32,467 bases of DNA, taken from positions 1-32,467 of the IMG/VR virus record IMGVR_UViG_3300033388_000404, one strand, 5' to 3'. Under the pieces are notes generated by a model. The model was not told the origin of the DNA. It saw only the letters and a list, made by a program, of their open reading frames with translations, and searched no databases. This document shows, one piece after another, positions 15,327 through 26,100 of this stretch. The DNA comes from a virus. A program made the position numbers and the translations under genes. Positions within the stretch are counted from its first letter, which is position 1; each line of letters opens with the position of its first letter.

Positions 15327-15689
15327 ATGGCAAAATCAAAACCAAGAAAGAAGTATATACAAAGAGATGCTGCTGGTCATCCTTTAAATAGTAATACTAA
15401 AAGACATGCAAGATCTATAGGTACTAAACAAATGATGCGTAAAATGCAGATACAGCAAGCTTGTGCAGGACATTCATCTGAAGAGATAGAAATATATATA
15501 GATCATTTAAAAGAAACAAGTAAAGGAACTCTTAAATATGTAACTACTACTTTAGATGATAACGGAGTTCCTGTATCTGGAGAAACTAAACAGATAAAGT
15601 TATGTAGAGGAGATATTAACACTTTAGAAACTACCCTTAGATTAAAGAAAGAAGAAGAAACTAAAGTTAAGTCTTTAGACAATGTCTAG
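15327..15689 (+). CDS. Hypothetical protein, 120 aa
   Basis: The N terminus is strongly basic (MAKSKPRKKYIQRDAAG, then NTKRHARSIGTKQMMRKMQ), so binding to nucleic acid is plausible. The C-terminal half is mixed strand and helix. No family is recognised. Ends in TAG 15687-15689, which overlaps the ATG of a 40-codon frame in the next entry. Confidence 0.6.
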   Translation: MAKSKPRKKYIQRDAAGHPLNSNTKRHARSIGTKQMMRKMQIQQACAGHSSEEIEIYIDHLKETSKGTLKYVTTTLDDNGVPVSGETKQIKLCRGDINTLETTLRLKKEEETKVKSLDNV

Positions 15690-15804
15690 TCACGTTGCTG
15701 ACTTTATTATAACTATTATAGTAATGGCTTGTGTATTGTATATCTATACACAGATTTTTAATAACGGAAGTAATAATCCACCTAGTAATATGAATACTAC
15801 TTAA
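15682..15804 (+). CDS. One-helix membrane microprotein, 40 aa
   Basis: The frame runs from ATG 15682, which overlaps the end of the previous gene by eight bases, to TAA 15802-15804. After a short polar start (MSSHVADF) comes one hydrophobic helix (IITIIVMACVLYIYTQIF), then a polar Asn/Pro/Ser-rich tail. This is a credible single-pass membrane peptide. It could be a spanin-, holin- or host-interaction peptide; sequence alone does not decide. The hydrophobic core and the overlap make it more likely real than chance. Confidence 0.55.
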   Translation: MSSHVADFIITIIVMACVLYIYTQIFNNGSNNPPSNMNTT

Positions 15805-15815
15805 AATTAAATAAC

Positions 15816-16001
15816 ATGGAAATACAATGTGAAGAAATTAAATCAGATACTATAGAAGTACAATTAAGAGCCGTAAAGCCTAATAAAATAATTAGTGTAG
15901 TTATAGCTGAAAAATATGAAATGTGCGAAGTACATTTAAACAAGGCAAAAGCAACTCAATTAAGAGATGAATTAACAAGGTTAATAAAACAAATGCAGTG
16001 A
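15816..16001 (+). CDS. Small hypothetical protein, 61 aa
   Basis: Two Cys residues, beta strands at the start (DTIEVQLRAVKPNKIISVVIAE) and a C-terminal helix rich in charged residues (ATQLRDELTRLIKQMQ). The stop TGA 15999-16001 overlaps the GTG start of the next gene. No family is recognised. Confidence 0.55.
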   Translation: MEIQCEEIKSDTIEVQLRAVKPNKIISVVIAEKYEMCEVHLNKAKATQLRDELTRLIKQMQ

Positions 16002-16312
16002 CAATAGACGATCAAATAAAATTAGCAAAACAAAGAACTTCTCTTTGGGGTATTTTAAATTTAATAGCTAATGAATACGTACTGGAAGTTAAAGATATAT
16101 TAAAACCAAACAAAGACTTAGATGCTATAGAAGCAAGGCAGGTGTTCATAGCTATTTGTTACCATAAATTATTATTTACACAGTCAGAGATTGCTAAAAT
16201 GGTTGGGTTATCTCAGCCACATACATACAGAAACTTAATGCTATTTGATGAAGAACTAGAGTTTGATTCAGAGGCAAAAGAGATTTACACAAGAATTATA
16301 AAAGAAATATAA
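15998..16312 (+). CDS. DnaA domain IV-like helix-turn-helix protein
   Basis: The 104-aa protein resembles the DNA-binding domain IV of the replication initiator DnaA: a helix carrying the segment EARQVFIAICYHKLLFTQS, then a helix-turn-helix, EIAKMVGLSQPHTYRNL. The AAA+ part of DnaA is absent, so it cannot be a full initiator. It could compete for DnaA boxes, act as an origin-binding factor or be a transcriptional regulator. Start is GTG 15998, overlapping the previous stop (GTGA). The match is from pattern only; a generic helix-turn-helix protein remains possible. Confidence 0.6.
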   Translation: MTIDDQIKLAKQRTSLWGILNLIANEYVLEVKDILKPNKDLDAIEARQVFIAICYHKLLFTQSEIAKMVGLSQPHTYRNLMLFDEELEFDSEAKEIYTRIIKEI

Positions 16313-16313
16313 G

Positions 16314-16610
16314 ATGAAAGAATTAAATAAATTAATTTTAGAGTGGGCCAAAGATAAAGGTATCTTAGAAAACGGAAAGCCTTTAGCACAATGGAAAAAG
16401 ACACAAGAGGAAGTTAACGAGTTGTTAGATGCTATAGTAATAAAAGACAAAGAAGAAATTATTGATGCTTTAGGAGACATCTACGTAACAATACTAATTC
16501 AAGCAGAAATGCAAGGTCTAAAGCTAGAGGATTGTATTGCATCCGCTTACAATGTGATAAGTAAAAGAACTGGTAAAATGGTAGACGGTCAATTTGTAAA
16601 AGACAAGTAA
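16314..16610 (+). CDS. MazG-type nucleotide pyrophosphohydrolase
   Basis: The 98-aa protein carries the MazG metal-binding signature: QEEVNELLDA (31-40, E32, E33, E36) and KEEIIDALGDIYV (46-58, E48, D51, D55), a compact EExxE...ExxD...D pattern. These enzymes hydrolyse NTPs or dNTPs to monophosphates and, in phages, can alter the host alarmone or nucleotide pool. It is a single-domain, about 100-aa form. The stop and the next ATG share one base (TAATG), so translation is coupled to the membrane protein downstream. A second, different diphosphohydrolase is encoded at 4618-5052. Confidence 0.8.
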   Translation: MKELNKLILEWAKDKGILENGKPLAQWKKTQEEVNELLDAIVIKDKEEIIDALGDIYVTILIQAEMQGLKLEDCIASAYNVISKRTGKMVDGQFVKDK

Positions 16611-17041
16611 TGAAACTACAATATTTAATAATGTTAATATGGATAGTAGGAGCTCTATTATCAGGATTACTAGAAGCTATTTATTTTCATCGTAGAGATA
16701 AAAATAAAAGCAATAAGATAAAAGGACTAGATATACATGTTTGGTTAAGTATACCCAGGATAATATTAGGCTTAGTTCTATGTTATATTACATACACAGG
16801 ACAAGATAGTACAGATTCTACTTTAAAGCTTCTTAATCTTTGGATAATGGTATGGTCTTTTATATTTGTATTTCCTTTCTTTCATGATGGAATGTACTAT
16901 ACAACTAGAGAATTACTTAAAAAAGGAACTTATCCATTATACTGGGCAGACCAATCTAAAACAACTACAGCTATATTTAGTTTTAGTTTTTTTAATAGAA
17001 CAATTTTCTTTATAGGAGTATTACTAAACTTTCCATATTAA
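16610..17041 (+). CDS. Multi-pass membrane protein, 143 aa
   Basis: The protein has about four hydrophobic segments: LIMLIWIVGALLSGLLEAIYF, at about residues 5-25; an IILGLVLCYITYT helix near 50-64; LNLWIMVWSFIFVFPFFH near 74-93; and IFSFSFFNRTIFFIGVLLNF near the C terminus. Short basic loops lie between. No known family is recognised. It is the last gene of the rightward block and lies directly before the convergent junction. It is coupled to the MazG-type gene by a TAATG junction. Confidence 0.65.
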   Translation: MKLQYLIMLIWIVGALLSGLLEAIYFHRRDKNKSNKIKGLDIHVWLSIPRIILGLVLCYITYTGQDSTDSTLKLLNLWIMVWSFIFVFPFFHDGMYYTTRELLKKGTYPLYWADQSKTTTAIFSFSFFNRTIFFIGVLLNFPY

Positions 17042-17050
17042 GTAAACATA

Positions 17051-17066
17051 CTAACTACATAGTTAG
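17051..17066. repeat. Short inverted repeat in the convergent junction
   Basis: CTAACT (17051-17056) and AGTTAG (17061-17066) are inverted copies around a four-base centre. This is a weak AT-rich hairpin with no T-tract and may be part of the terminator region. Confidence 0.45.
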
Positions 17067-17072
17067 ATAAGA

Positions 17073-17110
17073 GGACAGAAGAGTTACAAACGCTCTTCTG
17101 CCCCCTTTTC
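17073..17110 (+). terminator. Terminator hairpin at the convergent junction
   Basis: CAGAAGAG (17076-17083) pairs perfectly with CTCTTCTG (17093-17100) over a nine-base loop. The stem can extend by GG (17073-17074) against CC past an A-C mismatch. A CCCCC run and TTTT follow. It fits the rightward block best; the leftward side has a less clear T-tract (TCCTCTTAT), so bidirectional use is possible but uncertain. It lies 32 bp after the last rightward stop and 22 bp from the leftward gene's stop. Confidence 0.55.
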
Positions 17111-17122
17111 TGTAAGGCGTTA

Positions 17123-20100
17123 TTAATAATTAATAACTTTATCTGTTTGAGAAGCTACTTTAGCAGGAATATTAACCATTGGAAATACTTTAGACCAATC
17201 TCTTAATAACCTTTCTTCATCATGCGCACTTCTGTTATCTGTTACTTCTACAGCTCCAGTCCCTTCTAATATATAGTTTCCTGAAGTTACAAGAGCTTTT
17301 TCAGCTTTTAGATAAGTATTAATCATAGGAAACGGATTAGATAATATTCTGTTAGCAGAACTAGGACTTAAGAAGAAAGTCATATCTGACTCTAATCTAT
17401 AAAGTTGATTTAACATTATGTTAGTAGCTGGTTTGTTTTCATCATCATCTCCAATAGCTTTAACAAGTACTCCTGCTGCCATAATACCTAAAGTGAATAC
17501 CATTTCAGCCATCATCTTTCTCATGTTAGCTTGATCTACTGCAGATAATCCAGTTAAAGCATCTTTGTTCATCATAGCCATTTTGAATAACGTTTTAACA
17601 CCTTGCTGTGCCGCTGTTCTATAATAACCTTTAGTCTTTCTACCTAAAGCTTCATTATATGCCTCACCTGCAAATCTTCTTTTTACAGACTCTGCTAGCC
17701 AGGATTTGAATTGAAGTCCTGCACGTCCTAGTAAATACCTTTTCATTAATGGGAAAGATGCAGGATCGTAGTTACCATGAACAACCTTGTTCAGCTCTAT
17801 TATATAATCCTGGAATTTCTTGAATTCAGAAAGCTCTCCTTCTTTATTAATATCTCCATTCCATCCTTTATTATCTCCGTACTCATCTACTTTCCAATTA
17901 CCCTCACTATCAAATGCTTCAAATAGAGATGTTTTAGTACCGTCTATTTTAGTAGCAGTTCTTTTTAACATAGAAGCTACCATTAACTGACCTTGTACGA
18001 AGAACTCTGATCGTCTTTGCATTTCGTAAGGAGTAAATTTAGATAATCCTACTTTCTTTTTAGGTCCTCCATTGTAAGCAGTTTCATCTACTTCAAATAA
18101 GATATCAAACTTATCCATTAAAGCAGCTACTTTTTTAGAAGTATCATTAGCAAACCCAGCACTTTTAGCAGTAGAGTTTAACATTATTCTATAAGCTTGC
18201 ATGGCTTGTTTAATGCTAAAATCTTCTCCTCCGGCAGCTTGTATTATGTTAGATATAAGACCAAATGTAATGTTATTAGTAGATGCAAATACGTTATATG
18301 CCATACCTTTTAATTGTGTAACTTTCATAAAAGTATCTGCTAAATCTACAGTAGTTACATGCCTAGCTCCCATTTCTTTTAACTCTTCTTCTATCTCTGC
18401 AGCTCTTTCAGAATGTTCTAGTTCAGTTATGTATCCATTTTCTAATTGATTGTTAAGCCTAGTTAATTCTCTATTAAGCTTAGTTGCTTTAGCAGAATTT
18501 TTTATATCCTTAGTCATCATTAGACCTGTACTTTCTCCTTGCTCTCTTTTATCTCCATATAAAGATGCTCTAATTGCATGATCAGCTGCCTTCTTTAAGT
18601 TAACTAATCCGTCTTTAACTTGGTATAGATTACCATCACTATCATAAGCTTTACCTCCACTAGCATTCATCTTTTGTTCTACAGCCTCATTAAGAAGTCT
18701 TTGCATAAGAAGTACAGTTTCTTCTGTTTTACTCTTATGGTTATAGTTTATAGAAGTCATAGCAAAAGATTGAAGTAACTTACCTAAATCTTTAGATCTT
18801 TCTTCTGGTTTTAGATCGCCTTCTATAAATGATATAGGAATACGTTGGTTTACTTTACCTGTAAATCCATCTCTATCACTACTTACTTTGTTACTAGTAG
18901 GAGAAGTTAATTCATCTACAAGTCCTTCAGCTATATTTCTTAAAGCTCCTTTAAGTCCATCTCTACTGTAAGAATCTAATAAACTTCTTTTAATAATAGG
19001 TAAGAAATTAGCCTGCATAAAAGGTAACTGATGTCTAGGTAAGTTATCCATAAATGATTCCATTCTTCCTTTGTAGAAATTATAGAACTCTTTTAATTCT
19101 GGGTTCTCTTGTATCTCTTTAAATTTAGAATCGTACCAAGTAGAACTTCCGTCTTTATTAAGTACAGATTTTTTAGGAGCCATAAGCACATATTTCCAAC
19201 CTGTAACAGTTACTTTAGGATCTCCATTGACTGCCCCATAAATACTTTTAGGATTATTAGTAATTCTCCAACTAAATAAATCTTTCTGAAGCATCTCTTC
19301 AGTATAACTATCGTCTACTTCTTTTCTAGCCTGGTAAGAGTCTTCAATAGCTTGATAATCTTCTAAATACTTAGAATATCTTCTTTCAGCCTCCTCTATT
19401 AAGTCTTTAGTTTTCTCTTCACCAAACTCAGCTTCTAGCATTTTAATATGCTTTTTAGACTCTGCGTTATTTGCTAAAGATCCATCATCTTTAAATAGTT
19501 TATTAGGGTCTATTATAACTTCATTTTCTTTAGACCAGTTAAAGTATGATAAATAGTTCTTATCTTTTTTAGCGGCTTTACGTTTAGCAGATCTAGTTTT
19601 GTAGTATGTTTCATCATACTCTACTACTAGGCCTCCAGTCCAGTTACCCTTTTCATCTTTCTGTAAAAACTTATCGTATCCATTTCTTTTAAACTCTTCA
19701 GTTTTTTCAAATGCTTTAATAGTGACATCTATAGATTGAGATTCATCATTAAATGCTTTATTAGTATCTCTAATAGATCTTTTTAATTTTTTATCTAAAG
19801 CTTGAATAAACTGATTATCTACAGAAGATAAATCCAATACTAAAGACTTACCTATACTTATATCTTTTATAGTGTTTATATGCGTATCTGATACAAGTCT
19901 AGATAGTTCTTTTTGAGCTTCTCTTATAGCTACACTTTTAGATGCATCTCTTACGTCTTTTAATAAATCATCTGATTTATTATGAATAGCTGCAATAGCT
20001 TCTTTAAATGAACCTCCTTGATCATACTCTTCACTAAATATATCTTTAGCATTTGCCCATACAGATAAAGTATCATAAGCATCGTTTATTTCAGCAGAAC

Positions 20101-23100
20101 TAATAGTAGTTTTACTTAACGTGTTAGATACCCATTCCATGTGAGAATCTGCAATAGCAGTAAGTGTCTTTAAACTGTTATCTAGTTTAAGTCTTTCTAT
20201 TTGATTCTCTAATCTATGTATACTTGCTTGTATAATAGCAGAATCTCCTTTATTCTCACTCATACTATTTTTATAGTTTCTAAGTTTACTTTCTAGCTTA
20301 GATATTAATACTTTAGTTGAATCTTGAATCTCATCAGTATCTAAATTAAAATCTGCTGCAGGTTTTACTTTAGGTTCTAACTTTACATTGTATGCATCTC
20401 CTTTAATTCTACTTCCTTTTTCTTTAGGTATTTTAGTATACATAGCCTTATATTTATCTCCATACTCTTTTTGAAATCTTTTATCTTTAGTATTAAGATT
20501 TTGAGCTTTTTTAAATGCTTGTTCGTATGTCATATTCTTATTAAGGCCAGAACTGTTTAATAGTTTATATTTAGACCTAAATACTCTATTTAGATTTAAA
20601 GGCTTTTTTGAAGAGAACTCAGTAGCAAATAACGAAGCATCAGCAGGCATTGACTTAGATTCATTAGAATTTAAATACCCAGTATTATCCACTAGTATTG
20701 CTGTATTTTTAATAGCTTCTGCTAAAACTGTTCCTTCTATATCATATTTAATACCTAATTTATCTTTAAGGTTAGTAAATAACTTGGCTACAATATCTTT
20801 AAACCTATCTAACACTGTCTTTTTACCAGTAAATTTTATATCAGATAGTATTTTTTGAAACTTATCGTTAGTCATAGTCATAGTAACAAACTCTTTACTG
20901 TTTATTAAACCATAATACTTATGATAAGAAGTACTTTTCATATCTGCTATAGCATCAGCAGCTCCTTTTGCGTCATTGTTTCTTTGAGCTTTTTTCATTC
21001 TATCAAATTGCTCTTTAAACTCATTAAACTCTGCAGCGTCTTCTTTATTTAGCTGTTTTATAGCTATGTTCATTAAAGCTTCTAATGACTTTACAGCTTT
21101 CTTCTGCGCTTCTGTTAAACGTTCACCTCCTCTATTATATTCATTTATAATATGAGAAGTGTAAGCATGTAAAGTTTCATGTAGTAAAGTATCTTCAAAC
21201 TTAGATACATTAGGCATTCTAGTCATATCTATAGTTAACACTGCTACATCCCCTTTCTTTTTACCTCCTGGTAATAAAGATCCTGAACCAGATATCTTTT
21301 TATTACGAAATGTCACATCCGGTAAACTATCCATCTTAGATAATAACATATCAGCTATTGCTCTATTTGCTTTAAATGTAGATTTATCTTTAATGTTATT
21401 TAAAGCTCTAGCAATTCCCTCTTTACCATCTCCATCATTTAATTCATATGATTTAAGCATATTAACATTAGCTTGATCATTAGGAATTCTTTCTTCTGTA
21501 TTTGGAGTGTTAGGAATACTAGTTAGCTTTTGTACAGTACTAACATTTCTAGATGCTAAAATAGATTTAATTTTAGAAGCTTGATAGTTATACTCTGTAA
21601 ACTGCATTTGCTTAGTGCCCCCGGCTGTATCTATTTGAACATAATCCATACCTCCTTTATTGTTAGTAAGCCCTTCATATAATTTAATTTCATTAGTATT
21701 TTCATCTCTTATATGTACAAATCTAGGGTATGATTTAGTTTCTTTACCCATTACATCTTTTTGAGGAATTATATGATTAATATACCCCTCATCTTCATAT
21801 TTACTTTCTGTTAGTCCAGGATATCTAAACCATCTACCTGATGCGCTTGGATGTGCTTCTGGAGTAACAGTTGGATTATGCTGTACATACTGAGTTAAGA
21901 AATTACCAGTTTCACCTCTAGCTCTATCAACAGCTTCTCCAAATCCAATGCTGTTTAAATAAGAAGTAGGTACAAATTTTAAGAAGTTAGTAGCTCCTTG
22001 ACTAGTTGCAGTTAAGTAACTATAAGTAATTAAATCTTTACCTAACTGTCTAGCTTCTAGGCTATCAGATATAAGCATGTCTATCATTCCTTTAATAGCA
22101 TTCTGCTCATCCATTCTAGCTCCTGTAGATGCTACATACTGTACTAAATCTGGCTCTCCTTTTACTTCAGCAGTTCTAGTTTTAATTCTTTGTAGTAAAA
22201 AGTTACTAGCTCCCCAAGTTTTAAAAGCCTCTTCTACTCTAGCAGCTAAAGAAGGATTCTCTTTAGTGTTAATAAGTAACCTTTGTCGTATTAGATCTAT
22301 ATCACCCTCTTCAAATATATTTTGTTTAGTGGTTATAAATCCGTTACGTGCTGTTCTTAATTTCTTTTGAATATCTAAAGGTACTTCTAACTTACCTGTA
22401 ATATTACCATACTCTAATACTGTATTTTGTATATTAGGAAAGAACCTTCCAAACAACTTTTGAGTAAGATATACACCTGATTCTACAGCTGTTCCTATTT
22501 CAGATTCAAGGTCAAATAAAGGACCTATTCCTTGTACTGGTAAACTTCCTCTAAATGTAATTTTATCTCCTTTATCTCTAGCCTCTATTAAATCTTTAGG
22601 AGCTCCTTTAGAATCAGCATTAATCATAGATTGTACAGCAGTTAAGGTTTCTCCTAAATCACTTAACTTTTCAAAGACTGATAACACTTTAAGCTGATTA
22701 GTAGCCCACTTAGCTCCTCCTTCATCCTCTTCTTTAATCATATCTAATAAAAATTCTGGAGTAAGTACAGTCATATCTGAAGATTCTGATGTAGATTGTA
22801 CATACCCTTCTGCCATTTTACTATACTTATTTCTAAGTCTTTCAAATGCTTCTTGTTTTTTATCTGCTACATATTGCTCTATAGTAGAATCATTTAAAGC
22901 TTCCATCTCTTTAACATAGTCTATAACTATTCTCTGAGACATTAATCTAGTTATATATTTAATATCTACATTTTTACCGTTTTTATTTTCTAATTGAGCT
23001 AATGCAGCTGCGGCACCAAATGTATTACCGTTTAAGTTAAGTTTATCTAGACGCTGTTCGTTAGCATTATCTACGGCAGCATTTTGAATATCTGCAATTA

Positions 23101-26100
23101 ACTGACTCTTAGGCCCTCTAGGATTTAAACCAACTCCACTTAATCTATGTAAACTATATTCTCCTATATTAATATATAACTTAGTTTCTATTCCTTTTTT
23201 TATAACAGAATGTCTTACATCTAATCCTTGAATAGTAGCATTAAATGTAGAAGCTAATGAAAGAACACCTACTCCTAATTTACCTGCCCTGTTTTGAATA
23301 AATGTATCTTGCTGGTACTGTCTGGATAACATAGAAGGTGTCTCTTTTCCAGAAGTTCTAATATCATTAATTAAATCTGCTTCTTTTTCTAAAGAATATT
23401 CTCCTTTTACATCTAATGGACTTAACACTCTAGGTAATACTTCTGGGTGAGTTAATACTTTCCAGTGTATATCAATATATTCGTTTTGTAATTCTTTTTT
23501 AAGCTTTGCTTTAGGATCTTTAACTAATTGATATACATCTTCGTTTTCTCCTGATATAACTTCTTTATATTGAGTATCAGCACCTTTAACTAGCTTACCA
23601 TCTTTTACATAGTAATTATAGTTATAAGTAGTCAATTTATCAACATCAAAATCCGATCCCATCTGAGCTGTAATATCATCAGGTACAATAACTAAATCTC
23701 CCATCTGTCTAGGTAAGAACCCTACAATCTCTATAGGTAACATAGAACTGTGCCCTTGGTTAGGGATACGAGCACCGATTAGGTTTAATAAGCTCTTATC
23801 CATTTTAGACTCATCTATGTATGTTTTACCCTCTTTAGTATAAGTATAGTCTTCTATGTTTAAAGTATTACCTTCAGCATCTCTAAAGTAGAAAGGAACT
23901 ATTAATTGAGCACCCTTAACTTTATTTTTACCTTTTCTAACAAACTGTAGACCTTTATCCATGTCTACATCTCCTACCCAAGTAATACCTTGTTTATTAT
24001 TCATACTCATTTCAGACCATTTCTTAGATTTAGTCTTATCAGTAATAAAACCAGCAGATGATCCTTGTACATATGATTTACCTGGCATCTTTTGTTTCAA
24101 GATAGTGTTAGTAATCATAGAAGTCATTAAAGACTCAAACTTATCAGAACTAGAAAGGAAACTAGTAGGTATTTTAAACTTCTTTTTATCTTCTGTAAGT
24201 TCTAACCCTTTAATGTCATTAATAGGAAAGTTTCTAGCTTTTGCCTCTCTTTCTAAAGCTTTTTTAAGTTTACTTAAATTTTCATAGCTATAAAAAACAT
24301 CTGGTAAAAACCCTTTAAGTTTAGAGTTTTTAATTTCTTTCACTCCTATCTTATCTAAAAGCTCTTCTCTACCCATATCGAATAATCTCTTACGGATAGC
24401 TTCTTTTCTTTGCTTAAGTTCTGACATTCCAGGAATATCCTCTATACCTTCAAATAAAAGTTTATTCATCTGAGATACAGTTAATACCTTAGTCTTATCT
24501 TCTTTATATGGCACTTCTTGCTGTATTCTAAATCCATCTCTTTTTAATTGAACAGCTTTACCTGTAAGATCAAACTTATCAGATACGTGATGATCATCCC
24601 ATAAGTCAACCATTCTAGTAGCACCTAGTTTAGAAGCAGATATATAACAAGCTCTCTGGATATCAGCATCTTCCATAGCAGCTCTAAGTTTATCTATTTC
24701 TAGGTCTTGAGTTAACTGTTTAAGTAATGGAAAACTAGAAGACTTAATATAAGTTACTTTATTAATCTTTCTTTTTTTATCCACTTCAGTATGAACATAT
24801 ACTGGCTTCATTGGCTGAAGGACTTTCTTAAGGTCTTCTTTATTTAAAGTGCCTTTATTTGCCTTATCTAATAAATCAGTATATTCAGCATCAGATAACT
24901 TACCATATGCTTTCATAACATCTAAATGCTCTTGAGCTGTAGTGTATTCCTGAGCATCTGCACCTTCAATACTTTTATATGTGCTTATCTTATCTGCATT
25001 ATTATCTAATATTTCTTTATACTCTTCTAAATGAATACTATCTGTTTCTTTATCATTTAAGAATATGTTATTATATACTTTCTTTTCAAAGTTACCATCT
25101 AACCCAGGAGCAATATCCTTGGCAAGACGTTTCTGAACTACAGTCATTGTAGTCTCAACATCATTTTTAAAGTGCATAGCAGGGTCTCCGGATACTAATT
25201 GCATAATATTAGCGTTAGCTATCATGTAGTTTACTTCTAAATCTATAGCTGCATACATAGCAAGCTCTAAGTCAGTTGCTGACCTACCTAGTTTAGACTT
25301 TACACCTCTAAGATAAGTACTATCCATTTTTAATGTAACTTTCTTAGCCTTATCGTCCATAGAGATTATACCACTATCATTAAACTGCTGAAATGTATTC
25401 TTAGATGTCTTTAAAACATAATCATATACTGCTTCAAACATAGCCTCTCTATTTTGTACTGCGTATGTACCATCTTCAAGCTTTAAAAGTGTTGCCATAT
25501 CGTTTAAAAATGGAAAGTGGTAGAATAATAAAGCACCTGTACCTTTCTTAGTTAAATCGTATCCTTTAATTCTATCTTTAGGATCTGCAGGATCTACATA
25601 AGCCTCTATTCTATCTATTTCAGACTGCACTAATTGCCTTAAAGCTTTTTTAGTATCTTTTCCTAATTGTGTCTTTCCTCCCCTTATAGAAATTTGAGTA
25701 TTATGTCTTAAAGAAGTTATAACCGGAGATGTAGTTTTATCTGAAATAGAAGGATATACAAAGTGAGATATCTTTCTAGCATCTACACCCTGCTCTCCTT
25801 GATCTTGATTCTGGAATAATGCAAGTGTTTGTACTAACATTTCTGAATCAGATTGGTTCTTTCTCTTAACACCTTTTTGCCCTGATCTACTTTTCTTTAA
25901 TCCATCTAAATAAGTTAATTTAAATGTATCTCTGAACTTCTTATTGTTCTTTATTTCATTAGCCCATATAGAATTTTTAGCGTAGCTAGTTTCTAATAAT
26001 GAGTCTAAAGTTTCATTTTCTCCATTGTTTTCTAGTAGTCTTCTAAACTGATGAGATATATGAGAATTTAATGAGTAAGAGTATATAGTCTTATCTTCAC

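Noticed and set aside
298-15689. TAG reassigned to an amino acid, as in some crAss-like phages
   Set aside because: TAG ends several genes (298-300, 10836-10838, 15687-15689) with a new start right at or beside it, and reading through meets another stop soon after in the cases checked, 298-300 and 15687-15689.
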